Positions 7,984 to 16,733 of a stretch of DNA of 64,000 nucleotides are shown piece after piece. This DNA comes from an uncultured Gemmiger sp. Lineage in GTDB: Bacteria > Bacillota > Clostridia > Oscillospirales > Ruminococcaceae. The notes beneath the pieces were generated by a model. It was not told the origin of the DNA, searched no databases, and worked only from the letters and a program-made list of their open reading frames with translations. The translations under genes and the position numbers were made by a program. The stretch's first letter is position 1; every line of letters starts with the position of its first letter. The DNA is taken from positions 1-64,000 of the forward strand of contig CALWNP010000009.1 of NCBI GenBank assembly GCA_944382835.1, written 5' to 3'.

Positions 7984-10209
7984 ATGAAGATCATTAAGCG
8001 CAACGGCAGCGAGGCCGTTTTCGACATCACCAAAATCATTGCGGCCATTACCAAGGCCAACAATGTAGTCCCCGCCGCTCAGCGGCTGCGCCAGGATCAG
8101 ATCGTTCAGATTGCAGACCAGGTACAGCAGGCCTGCCAGGACCGCTCCCACGCCATGAACGTGGAGGAGATCCAGGATCTGGTGGAAAACGCCATCATGG
8201 GGGCCGGCGCCTTTGAGGTGGCCCGGCGCTACATCACCTACCGCTATGTGCAGAGCCTGAAGCGCACCCACAACACCACCGATGACCGCATCCTCTCTCT
8301 GATCGAGTGCAACAACGAGGAGGTCAAGCAGGAGAACTCCAACAAGAACCCCGCCGTCAACAGCGTCCAGCGCGACTACATGGCGGGCGAGATCTCCAAG
8401 GACCTGACCATGCGGATGCTGCTGCCCAGCGATGTGGTCAAGGCCCACGAGGAAGGCATCATCCACTTCCATGACGCCGACTACTACGCCCAGCACATGC
8501 ACAACTGCGATCTGGTCAACCTGGACGACATGCTGCAGAACGGCACCGTCATCTCGGGCACCCTGATCGAGAAGCCCCATTCCTTCTCCACCGCCTGCAA
8601 CATCGCCACCCAGATCATCGCCCAGGTGGCCTCCAACCAGTACGGCGGCCAGAGCATCAGCCTGACCCATCTGGCGCCCTTCGTGGACATCAGCCGCAAG
8701 AAGATCCGCCGGGATGTGGAAGCGGAGATGAAGGAGCTGGGCATCAATCCCGGCGAGGAGAAGCTGTCCGAGATCGTGGAAGCCCGCCTGCGGGAGGAGA
8801 TCAAGCGGGGCGTGCAGACCATCCAGTACCAGGTAGTCACCCTGATGACCACCAACGGCCAGGCCCCCTTCATCACCGTCTTCATGTACCTGAACGAGGC
8901 CGGCGACAACCAGCGCCTGAAGTCCGACCTGGCCATCATCATCGAGGAGATGCTCCGCCAGCGCTACCAGGGCGTCAAGAATGAGGCCGGCGTCTGGATC
9001 ACCCCCGCCTTCCCCAAGCTGATCTACGTCCTGGAAGAGGACAACATCCGGGAGGGCACCCCCTACTTCTACCTGACCAAGCTGGCCGCCAAGTGCACCG
9101 CCAAGCGGATGGTTCCCGACTACATCAGCGAGAAGAAGATGCGGGAATACAAGCTCTCCAAGGGCGAGACTGAGGGCCACGGCGATGTCTACACCTGCAT
9201 GGGCTGCCGCAGTTTCCTGACCCCCGACCGCTCCGGCAACGGCTGGGACAACGTGGCCAACGCCAAGAACTATGAGCCGGGCAAGCCCAAGTACTACGGC
9301 CGGTTCAACCAGGGCGTGGTCACCATCAATCTGGTGGATGTGGCCCTGTCCTCCGGCGGCGACTTTGACAAGTTCTGGAAGATCTTCGACGAGCGTCTGG
9401 AGCTCTGCCACAAGGCCCTGATGTGCCGCCACAACCGTCTGAAGGGCACCTTGTCCGACGCCGCCCCCATCCTGTGGCAGTACGGCGCCCTGGCCCGCCT
9501 GAAGAAGGGCGAGCCCATCGACAAGCTGCTCTACGGCGGCTACTCCACCATCAGCCTGGGCTACGCCGGCCTGTACGAGTGCTGCAAGTATATGACCGGC
9601 AAGAGCCACACCGATCCGGCCGCCAAGCCCTTCGCCCTGCAGGTCATGCAGCATATGAACGACGCCTGCCAGACCTGGAAGGCCCAGCACAACATCGATT
9701 TCAGCCTCTACGGCACCCCGCTGGAGTCCACCACCTACAAGTTCGCCAAGTGCCTGCAGAAGCGCTTCGGCATCGTGCCCGGCATCACCGACCGCAACTA
9801 TATCACCAACTCCTACCATGTCCATGTGAGCGAGCAGATCGACGCCTTCACCAAGCTGAAGTTCGAGAGCGAGTTCCAGCGTCTGTCCCCGGGCGGCGCC
9901 ATCAGCTATGTGGAAGTGCCCAACATGCAGGACAACCTGGAAGCGGTCATCAAGGTCATGCAGTTCATCTACGACAACATCATGTACGCCGAGCTGAACA
10001 CCAAGAGCGACTACTGTCAGGTGTGCGGCTACGACGGCGAGATCAAGATTGTGGAGGACGACGGCAAGCTGGTTTGGGAGTGCCCCAAGTGCCACAACCG
10101 TGACCAGAACAAGCTGAACGTGGCCCGCCGGACCTGCGGCTACATCGGCACCCAGTTCTGGAACCAGGGCCGCACCGCCGAGATCCGCGACCGCGTGCTG
10201 CATCTGTAA
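7984..10209 (+). CDS. nrdD: Anaerobic ribonucleoside-triphosphate reductase NrdD
   Basis: This glycyl-radical enzyme reduces ribonucleotides to deoxyribonucleotides under strict anaerobiosis. The 741 residues begin with an ATP-cone (MKIIKRNGSEAVFDITKI, about residues 1-90), then the barrel, then a C-terminal zinc site (CQVCGYDG and WECPKCHN). The radical loop RRTCGYIG places the radical glycine at residue 719. GAGGAG is six bases before the ATG at 7984; the open frame upstream of it has no site. It has its own promoter, NrdR-like box and terminator. It implies an anaerobic lifestyle. Confidence 0.97.
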   Translation: MKIIKRNGSEAVFDITKIIAAITKANNVVPAAQRLRQDQIVQIADQVQQACQDRSHAMNVEEIQDLVENAIMGAGAFEVARRYITYRYVQSLKRTHNTTDDRILSLIECNNEEVKQENSNKNPAVNSVQRDYMAGEISKDLTMRMLLPSDVVKAHEEGIIHFHDADYYAQHMHNCDLVNLDDMLQNGTVISGTLIEKPHSFSTACNIATQIIAQVASNQYGGQSISLTHLAPFVDISRKKIRRDVEAEMKELGINPGEEKLSEIVEARLREEIKRGVQTIQYQVVTLMTTNGQAPFITVFMYLNEAGDNQRLKSDLAIIIEEMLRQRYQGVKNEAGVWITPAFPKLIYVLEEDNIREGTPYFYLTKLAAKCTAKRMVPDYISEKKMREYKLSKGETEGHGDVYTCMGCRSFLTPDRSGNGWDNVANAKNYEPGKPKYYGRFNQGVVTINLVDVALSSGGDFDKFWKIFDERLELCHKALMCRHNRLKGTLSDAAPILWQYGALARLKKGEPIDKLLYGGYSTISLGYAGLYECCKYMTGKSHTDPAAKPFALQVMQHMNDACQTWKAQHNIDFSLYGTPLESTTYKFAKCLQKRFGIVPGITDRNYITNSYHVHVSEQIDAFTKLKFESEFQRLSPGGAISYVEVPNMQDNLEAVIKVMQFIYDNIMYAELNTKSDYCQVCGYDGEIKIVEDDGKLVWECPKCHNRDQNKLNVARRTCGYIGTQFWNQGRTAEIRDRVLHL

Positions 10210-10240
10210 TTAACTGAAAAAGTAACTTAACCAAAAAATT

Positions 10241-10283
10241 GAAACGCCCATCGCTTAAATGCCGATGGGCGTTTCTATATTTT
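10241..10283 (+). terminator. nrdD intrinsic terminator
   Basis: GAAACGCCCATCG pairs with CGATGGGCGTTTC around a short loop, followed by a T-rich stretch. It also marks the left edge of the AT-rich patch. Confidence 0.85.
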
Positions 10284-10328
10284 ATGACGCTGTTGTATTT
10301 CTGTGCACCAATATTGCATCAATACTCC

Positions 10329-11021
10329 TTATAGCACAACACGGCTTAAACAGAAGGCTCCCACGTAGCATACGAAGTAGCTTATTTTCCCTTTCCAGGT
10401 AAAATCTTTGATCAAAAACACATAGACAAAAAGGCCATAGCATAGAAGCATTCCACCGTAAAACAGAAAAAACTTTGGTGATCCGTTCCCCAGAAACATT
10501 TCCATAACAAATGCAATGAAGATCGGCGGAAGCATGGTAGCGATGATATCGATTATTTCATGTGTCTCCACATTTTTCTTTCCCTTTGATAGTTTGCTCA
10601 ACAGGACATACAGCAGAACGCCAAGCAAGCCGCCCAATGTATTTATGATAAGGTCATCGATATCTACAACCCCTGTCTTTAAGACAAATTGCGCACACTC
10701 AATCAAAAGTGTAGTTAAGAAAGACAGTATGATTGCTTTATATACCACGAAATTTCTTTGATAATAGCAGTAGATCATTCCAATAGGGACAAACATGACC
10801 ATATTATCAATCATGTCCCACGAGATGGGTTTGCGGCCATATTCCAAATTTTCTCGAATGCTGTGGAATGGCAGTAAGTTAACCGAATCGATATGTGTGA
10901 TCGGCCCGCCCAATATTGTCATGATGATATTAAAGCGTGTGACGCAGATACAAATTACTATGATACAATATAATACGGTCATCAGCTGAAAGCCATGCTT
11001 TCTTCTGCTTTTCATATTCAT
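10329..11021 (-). CDS. VanZ-like family membrane protein
   Basis: The 230-residue, five- to six-helix membrane protein has VanZ-family hallmarks: NLLPFHSIRENL, DNMVMFVPIG, LLIECAQ and VVDIDDLIINTLGGLLG. VanZ itself gives low-level teicoplanin resistance; most homologues are of unknown function. The start MNMKSRRKHG has GGGAG seven bases upstream. Codon use is strongly AT-biased (many ATA, TTT, AAA) against GC-rich neighbours, so recent transfer is likely. No van genes are adjacent. Confidence 0.85.
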   Translation of the reverse strand: MNMKSRRKHGFQLMTVLYCIIVICICVTRFNIIMTILGGPITHIDSVNLLPFHSIRENLEYGRKPISWDMIDNMVMFVPIGMIYCYYQRNFVVYKAIILSFLTTLLIECAQFVLKTGVVDIDDLIINTLGGLLGVLLYVLLSKLSKGKKNVETHEIIDIIATMLPPIFIAFVMEMFLGNGSPKFFLFYGGMLLCYGLFVYVFLIKDFTWKGKISYFVCYVGAFCLSRVVL

Positions 11022-11242
11022 TGTTTTTCTCCCGGCCGATCAATTTAAATCCTGTATCCTTCATTCTCGATTATTGAGAATTTTTTTATAATATATCATG
11101 TATCTCATGAACAATCAATTTTGCATCGTCAATTAGGCGAATTTTTACATTTTTATCAGCAGTACTCACAAAATATTGCAACAGCTCTTGTTTTTTAGAA
11201 ATGTGCGAAACGCAATATAAACCGTCTGTATTACATTTATGA
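11022..11242. other. AT-rich non-coding stretch
   Basis: This stretch upstream of the VanZ-like gene is AT-rich. A small hairpin (ATTCTC with GAGAAT, near 11063-11083) and possible AT-rich -10 sequences are visible, but no convincing gene. The minus-strand open frame through 11086-11295 lacks a ribosome binding site. Confidence 0.4.
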
Positions 11243-11452
11243 CGTATAAAGTCGGAAGACGAGAGACGGAAATATGATGAAAATGCCATGTGCAAGGCTT
11301 ATGGCAAAAGAATGATCTTTATGTCGATTCCGTTTTTCGTGGGGGTCATCATTGACATTTTTTATCCCGGAATCGGTTGTGCGTTTGCATGGTTCGTATG
11401 GATTCTTATGTTTATTCGATTGCTGATTGACCGACACAAAAGAAAACAGTAA
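11243..11452 (+). pseudogene. C-terminal remnant of a small membrane protein, DUF3784-like
   Basis: The plus-strand frame opens after a TGA at 11240 and reads KSEDERRKYDENAMCKAYGKR, then two hydrophobic stretches (MIFMSIPFFVGVIIDIFYP and AFAWFVWILMFIRLL) and a basic end DRHKRKQ. The motif of acidic residues, KYD and C-x-x-x-GK, followed by helices, resembles the second half of DUF3784 proteins (from memory, unverified). The N-terminal half is missing and upstream frames are closed. An ATG at 11288 would give a 54-residue protein, but it lacks a clear ribosome binding site. Base composition matches the adjacent VanZ-like gene. Confidence 0.45.
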
Positions 11453-11477
11453 CTTTGCCATCTCTCAAACAGAACCG

Positions 11478-11509
11478 AAAAAGGCTGCCCGCAGCGGGCA
11501 GCCTTTTTT
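11478..11509. terminator. Bidirectional intrinsic terminator
   Basis: GGCTGCCCGC pairs with GCGGGCAGCC, with A-runs on the left and T-runs on the right. It can end both the plus-strand remnant and the minus-strand exporter gene. A second inverted repeat (ATTCCCTG with CAGGGGAAT and a T-run) follows at 11512-11546. Confidence 0.85.
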
Positions 11510-11552
11510 GGTATTCCCTGCCGCATCTGCGACAGGGGAATTTTTTGTCAGA

Positions 11553-12419
11553 TCAGACCGGCAGGAACTGGAGCAAAATGCCCAGCACGCTGCCGCAGGC
11601 CCACAACAGGCCGGTCATAAAGAGGTTCTGTTTCCAGCTGGGGTTGACCCGCCAGAGCACCGCCAGGCCGATGCCGGCGCCGGCGGCCAGCCCGGCAAAG
11701 AGGCTGCCAAAGCTGATGACCCCCTGCAGGAAGAGCTGGGCCAGCAGGACGCTGGCGGCGCAGTTGGGCACCAGGCCCAGGATGGCAGCCACCATGGGCT
11801 GCAGCGGGCCCAGATTGGCCAGCAGAGCGGTGATGGTGTCCTCCCCCACCAGGGAGAAGAGCAGCCCGATCACAATGCTGAAGATCAGGATAAAGACAAA
11901 GATCTCCAGGGTGTGGCGCAGGGCGGCCAGCACCACCCCGCTGTGTTCCTCGTGTTCCTCGTGGCAGTCGATCTCCTCGGCGCTGCCGGCGTAGCCGCCG
12001 TAGAGGCTTTTGGGCAGAAAATGCCGCAGCGGCACATCCAGCAGCCAGCCCGCCGCGATGCCGCAAAGCACCTTGAGGGCCAGCAGCAGCACGAGAGAGC
12101 CCCATTTTTCGGGGGCGGCGGCCAGCAGCGGCACCGCCTCGTCGCTGGTGGCCACAAAGACCGCCAGCAGGGTGCCGGGGGTGATGACCCGGCTGGCATA
12201 GAGGTTGGCGGCTACCGCCGAAAAGCCGCACTGAGGCACGCAGCCCAGCGCCGCGCCGGGCACAAAGCCCCAGCGGCCGCCCCCTGCCAGGGCATCCTCG
12301 ATCCGCTGCCCGTGATGCCGTTCCAGCCATTCGATGAGCAGGTAGGCCAGGAAGAGGAAGGGCAGCATCTTGGCGCTGTCGAGCAGCGCATCCATCAGGG
12401 TGTCCAGTAACAGTTCCAT
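11553..12419 (-). CDS. Putative heavy-metal exporter, ArsP_2 / putative Mn transporter family
   Basis: The 288-residue polytopic membrane protein has two related halves. Each carries a cysteine motif at a helix start: LGCVPQCGFSA (Cys60 and Cys64) and LGLVPNCAAS (Cys220). This is the pattern of the 10-TM putative metal exporter family (ArsP_2). Between the halves lies a His/Glu-rich loop, DCHEEHEEH (residues 151-159), well suited to bind divalent metal. The substrate cannot be decided from sequence. It is followed on the minus strand by the terminator at 11478-11509. No arsR-like gene is nearby. Confidence 0.75.
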   Translation of the reverse strand: MELLLDTLMDALLDSAKMLPFLFLAYLLIEWLERHHGQRIEDALAGGGRWGFVPGAALGCVPQCGFSAVAANLYASRVITPGTLLAVFVATSDEAVPLLAAAPEKWGSLVLLLALKVLCGIAAGWLLDVPLRHFLPKSLYGGYAGSAEEIDCHEEHEEHSGVVLAALRHTLEIFVFILIFSIVIGLLFSLVGEDTITALLANLGPLQPMVAAILGLVPNCAASVLLAQLFLQGVISFGSLFAGLAAGAGIGLAVLWRVNPSWKQNLFMTGLLWACGSVLGILLQFLPV

Positions 12420-12428
12420 AAAACTCCT

Positions 12429-12842
12429 TTATTTGTTGGGTGGTAAGGTTTCCAGGCTGCGCAGCAGGCGGACCGCCTCCCGCACCTTGGCCGCCGGAAT
12501 GCGGGCCCGGAATTTTTCCATACTGCGGGCGGAGAAGGGCAGCTTGTCGGTGAAGGTCTCGAACCCCAGGAAGTACTGGAGGTAGGGGCTTTCCCGCACC
12601 AGGTCCACCGTCTGCCGGTCCGAGATGTGGAAGGCCGCCCGGATGATCAGGCTGCCCAGGGCAATCCGGGCCGGGATGGCCACCTTGCCGCTGTGGCCGA
12701 AGTTCTGGCTGTACTCCTCCTCAAAGGCGTCCCAGTCGATGGCGTCGGCCAGCTGGATCCACCGGTTGCGGGGCACCAGCTCGCCGTGATAAGGCGGCAG
12801 ATAGTCATACATGCTCATTTGATGTTGGCTCACACGGTACAC
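12429..12842 (-). pseudogene. Truncated IS1182/IS5-type transposase, N-terminal DUF772 part
   Basis: The 137-residue frame starts at a GTG behind a good GGAGG site. It matches the opening of IS1182-like transposases: MSMYDYLPPYHGELVPRNRW, then GSLIIRAAFHISDRQTVDLVRESPYLQYFLG, then FSARSMEKFRARI. It stops where the linker to the catalytic DDE core should begin, and no DDE core is present downstream, where the exporter gene follows nine bases later. It is therefore a remnant, though one that could still be translated as the last gene after the pseudo-ATPase (31-base gap). No terminal inverted repeats were found. Confidence 0.75.
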
Positions 12843-12873
12843 CGCCGCACCTCCTCTCTCACAAGTTTCGGGT

Positions 12874-15800
12874 TCAATAGCGCTGCAGCATGGGGAAGAC
12901 CAGCGCCAGCACCGCCCAGATGGCCTGGTAGAGCACCAGCACCGGCAGCGGCAGGCTGAAGATGCCGCCGGCGATCACCATGATGATGGACATCACGCAG
13001 GTGAAGAGCACCGACACCGACATGGCCGAGGCGGCCATCCGCTCGCCGGAAGCCGCGCCGGCCGCCGCCTCCAGGCCGCCCACAAAGCTGGCAAAGCTGC
13101 CCAGATGCAGCATGTTGCCCTCGCTTTCGGGCAGCCAGGCGGTGGCGGGGGCCATGGCCTCCCGCTCGGTGCCGTTGAGCACCTTGACGGTGCCGCTGGG
13201 CAGGCCGTAGGCGGCCTCCAGCAGGGCGTTGTCACAGTTGAAATCGTCGCAGTCCACAATCAGGGACATGCCGGCCCGGCGCAGGCCGTCCAGCACATAG
13301 GCGGTGTCGTTGTCCCGCTGGTAGGCCACCTGGAACATCCCGAACAGCTTGCCCGAAACCGCCAGGTAGATCACCCGGCGCTGGTTGACGGTGTGCCGCT
13401 GCTCGTATTCCAGGCTGGGCAGCTTGACGTTGTAGTCCAGCATCAGGGAACGGTTGCCCACCAGCACCCGCTCGCCGTCGATCCAGCCCACATAGCCCTT
13501 GCCGTAGACGGTCTGTTTGTCGTCCACCTCATAGAGCAGTTTGCGGTTGTCCCCGATCATGCCCAGAAAAACCTCCTGCATCATGGGGCTGCCGTCCACA
13601 AACATCGAGGCGGCATAGGCGATGGCCAGGTCGATGCGCTGTTCCTTGTTCACCGGCTTGATGCCGCAGAGCTTGACACAGCCCTTGGGGAAGAGGTCCT
13701 TGGCGGTGACGCAGATCACATTGATCCGGCCCAGCTGGCGGATGTCCTTCCAGCCGGGGACCACCGCCCCCACCTGGGCCGCGCTGCGCTGCATCAGCCG
13801 AGCCGGCAGCGCCGAGAGCAGGGTGCCCGCCAGGGGGCTGTCGATGCAGAGGACGGTGGCCAGGGCGGTGACCGCCATGCCAGCGTCCTTGCGGTAGATC
13901 AGGGTAAAGACGAAGGCCGCCAGGCTGCACCCGGCCACCAGCCAGGCAAACTGCTGCTGGTTCTTGTCCGAGGTACGGCGGGAGGCACTGCTGGCCAGAA
14001 AGCCCTTGAAGAGCTGGGTGGGACGGCTGACCAGCACGCAGGGATGGGGCTCGCCCAGGCCCCTTGTGATGGTGTGGAGGGCGCTGGCGTCCTTGAGGCG
14101 GTAGGCCACCGCATGGTCCACCCCGGCGCTGACCAGCTGGAAGTTGTCGGCGGTGGTGCCGGCGTCCAGCCAGCGGCCCACCGTGTTGAAGCAGAGCAGC
14201 AATGCCGCCGGCCCCGCCATCAGGCAGAAGCGGGTGGGGTCGTAGAGATCCGGCTGGATCAGGAAGACCAGCAGCTGGACCAACGCCCCCGCCGCCGCCA
14301 GAGCCGGCATGCTGTCGGCCGAGGGGGTGCGGGCCAGGCCCAGCAAACCGCTGGCCATGGTCCGCCAGCACAGGCCGCAGCAGGCCGCCAGCAGCACCAG
14401 CAGCACCGCCAGCAGCGGCAGCTTGTCCGCCGCCGGGTCCAGGGCGCCGGGCATGGGAATCCCCGCGCCGGTGGCTGCGGTGGCCAGATAGACCATCGCA
14501 ATGCCCAGAATGCCGCTGACCAGGGCCGCAATGCCCAGGGTCAGCACCTGGTTCTGCAGACGGCGGCGGACCGCCGGGGCGTCCTCGGCGTTCTCGTAAT
14601 CCCGGCTGCGGGCCGGGCCGGGGGCGTCAAAGGGCTCGGTGGAGGCGCCGTCCTGTTCATCCTCGGGGGTACCGCCCAGCCGGATCCGCCCGCGCTTGGG
14701 CTTTTTCTCCTCGGGGGCGGAATCGTCCAGCAGGCGGTCCACCGCCCGGGCATAGCGCTCGTCCTTGTCCCCGGGAATCTGGTCGGTGATGGCGCCGGTG
14801 CCGATGGTGGCGGTGTCCTCCAGGTTGATGGACTCGGCAATATTGTGTACAAATTCCGAGGTATCCGGCTTGACCTCCTCCGCCTGGGAGAGATTGGTCT
14901 CCATCTCCTCCTGGGGGCTCCCGGTCTGGGCGGCCTCAGGCTGGGCCTGGGCGGCCGTCGCCGGCGCAATCTGCACCTGGCCGGTGAGGGTTCCGGTGGT
15001 GTCCTCCGCCGGGTGGGGCTGCTGCGCCGAAACCGTGCCGGTCTGCCCCGCGGCAGGCTCGATCCGCACCTGACCGGTGAGGGTCTGAGCGGCGGTCACC
15101 GCCGGCTGTTTGGCGTTGGGATGGAGGGGCAGCGCGTCGTTGAGTTCCTTGAGGAAGGACTGGGTGTCCTCCTTTTCCTCCACCGCGTTGGTCTGCACCG
15201 TGAAGCCGGCGCTGGTCTGGCGGAGGGGTACCTCAGCGTTGGGGGTCATGACCGGCTCCCCCACCGGCTCCCCTTCCCGCCGGGCAAAGGTGCGGGTGTC
15301 CTCCTCCGGCCGCTGGTGTTTGCGCTGGCCGGGGGTAAATTCCACCGTGTCCCGCTTTTTGCGGTAGACGGTGGTGTTGCTCCGGGTGTCCCGGGAAGCG
15401 CCCTTGCGGCGGCCGCCGCTGAGGAACTCCAGGGTGGAAAGCCGGCCCAGGGTGCCCGACCGGGTATCCCCCAGGGTGGGCTGCTCGATGGTGGTGCCTC
15501 CCAGCGAAAGGCTGCCGGTGGTGTCCCCGCCGCGGGCGGCACTACGGTAGACCCGCTTTCCCGCCGGGGCGGTGTCCTGGGCCGGGGCCGGTTGGGTTGC
15601 CGGCTGGTCCAGCGGCAGTTCGCCGGTGTCCAGCTCGCCTGTGGGCAGACCCACGTCGTCGGCGGTGTTCATCGGCGGCAGCTCCCCTGTCTCCAGCTCG
15701 GTTTCCTCCTCCGGCGCCTGGGGCTGCTCCTCCGGTGCCTTCTGGCGGCGGCCGCCAAAGAGCCCGGCAAAGAATCCGCCCTTCTGGCGGGCCGGGCGCT

Positions 15801-16668
15801 CCTGGGGCTCTTCTTCCTCCTCCTCGGGGGCATCGGGGAAGTATTCCTCCTGGGGATGCCCGCCGCCCAGCGAGACATTGATGGGCACAAACTCGCCGGT
15901 GTCCTCGGCGCTGGGCATGCCGAACAGTCCCCGCTTCTTCTTGCGGGCAGGCCGGATGCGTCCCTTTTCGTCGGGGACCACCGCGGCGCTCTCCTCAAAA
16001 AAGCGCTGGAACTGTTTTTTGCCCTGGTTCAGCGCCCGCTGGTCGGCCTCGGCCCCCTCGGGTGCCATCTTGAGCAGAAAGTTTTTGATGATGCCGGTGC
16101 GGGTGGTGTCCCCCAGGGTGCCGGTGCGGGTGTCCTCCAGCTCCAGCTGCCGCACCTGGGGGTGCCGCTGCCGGGGCGTCTGCTGGGTCGGTTCGGGGTC
16201 CGGCTGGCTGTCGAACTCCGGCTGGGTCTGGTAAAAGTCCTCTTCCTCCTCCTGGGGCTCCGGCTGCTGCGGGGGCTCCTGGGCAGGGGGTGTCTGGCGC
16301 ACCGGCTGGGAGACAGTGGTCTGCTGCCGGGTCGGGGCAGCCTCCTGAGGCTGGGAGACAGCGGTGGGGGCCGGGGCAGCCGGGGTGCGCAGCCGGGCGC
16401 TGGGCAGATCCCGCAGAAGATCGTCCAGCACTGCGGTGGGAAAACGGTCCTGGGTTGTGCCGCCCGCCAGCTCCACATGGGGCAGGTCGGCCTGTTCGAT
16501 GGGGCCAAGCGGATCGCCGGTGCTGCCCACCGGGCCCATGCCCAGGCTTTCCAGGATGGCATCGACCTGGCGGTCGTTGACGCTGTCCCGGACACCCTCG
16601 GCATTTTGCTTGCGGCCCAGTTCTTCCAGAATGCGATCTACCGAATCATTGGTACGTTTGCCTGGCAT
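12874..16668 (-). CDS. Pseudo-P-type ATPase: degenerate P1B-like membrane core with a 700-residue disordered N-terminus
   Basis: This 1264-residue protein matches no family I can name as a whole. Residues 1-700 are low-complexity (Gln/Pro/Glu/Thr) with recurring Asp-Thr-x-x-Gly motifs such as EDTRTGTLGDTTRTG (178-192) and EDTTGTLTG (555-563). Residues 700-1264 follow the order of P1B ATPases. There are helices, then AVTALATVLCIDSPLAGTLL (932-951) in place of the CPC helix, then GRINVICVTAKDLFPKG (980-996) where DKTGTLT should be. Next come an N-domain-like GKGYVGWIDGERVLVGN (1056-1072), LRRAGMSLIVDCDDFN (1129-1144) where TGD should be, and two final helices. The phosphorylated Asp, the CPC ligands and the TGD motif are all absent, so it should not pump ions. 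The start has AGAGGAG upstream. It follows rlmB by 65 bases, probably in one transcript. Confidence 0.75.
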   Translation of the reverse strand: MPGKRTNDSVDRILEELGRKQNAEGVRDSVNDRQVDAILESLGMGPVGSTGDPLGPIEQADLPHVELAGGTTQDRFPTAVLDDLLRDLPSARLRTPAAPAPTAVSQPQEAAPTRQQTTVSQPVRQTPPAQEPPQQPEPQEEEEDFYQTQPEFDSQPDPEPTQQTPRQRHPQVRQLELEDTRTGTLGDTTRTGIIKNFLLKMAPEGAEADQRALNQGKKQFQRFFEESAAVVPDEKGRIRPARKKKRGLFGMPSAEDTGEFVPINVSLGGGHPQEEYFPDAPEEEEEEPQERPARQKGGFFAGLFGGRRQKAPEEQPQAPEEETELETGELPPMNTADDVGLPTGELDTGELPLDQPATQPAPAQDTAPAGKRVYRSAARGGDTTGSLSLGGTTIEQPTLGDTRSGTLGRLSTLEFLSGGRRKGASRDTRSNTTVYRKKRDTVEFTPGQRKHQRPEEDTRTFARREGEPVGEPVMTPNAEVPLRQTSAGFTVQTNAVEEKEDTQSFLKELNDALPLHPNAKQPAVTAAQTLTGQVRIEPAAGQTGTVSAQQPHPAEDTTGTLTGQVQIAPATAAQAQPEAAQTGSPQEEMETNLSQAEEVKPDTSEFVHNIAESINLEDTATIGTGAITDQIPGDKDERYARAVDRLLDDSAPEEKKPKRGRIRLGGTPEDEQDGASTEPFDAPGPARSRDYENAEDAPAVRRRLQNQVLTLGIAALVSGILGIAMVYLATAATGAGIPMPGALDPAADKLPLLAVLLVLLAACCGLCWRTMASGLLGLARTPSADSMPALAAAGALVQLLVFLIQPDLYDPTRFCLMAGPAALLLCFNTVGRWLDAGTTADNFQLVSAGVDHAVAYRLKDASALHTITRGLGEPHPCVLVSRPTQLFKGFLASSASRRTSDKNQQQFAWLVAGCSLAAFVFTLIYRKDAGMAVTALATVLCIDSPLAGTLLSALPARLMQRSAAQVGAVVPGWKDIRQLGRINVICVTAKDLFPKGCVKLCGIKPVNKEQRIDLAIAYAASMFVDGSPMMQEVFLGMIGDNRKLLYEVDDKQTVYGKGYVGWIDGERVLVGNRSLMLDYNVKLPSLEYEQRHTVNQRRVIYLAVSGKLFGMFQVAYQRDNDTAYVLDGLRRAGMSLIVDCDDFNCDNALLEAAYGLPSGTVKVLNGTEREAMAPATAWLPESEGNMLHLGSFASFVGGLEAAAGAASGERMAASAMSVSVLFTCVMSIIMVIAGGIFSLPLPVLVLYQAIWAVLALVFPMLQRY

Positions 16669-16733
16669 TTGGTACTTCTCCTCTTTGTTCTACGACACAG
16701 AGCGCCGCCGGCGGGGCGGCTTCGGTTGATGGG

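Noticed and set aside
11086..11295. Minus-strand 69-codon frame in the AT-rich patch
   Set aside because: No ribosome binding site; it overlaps the plus-strand remnant, which shows better protein-like features.
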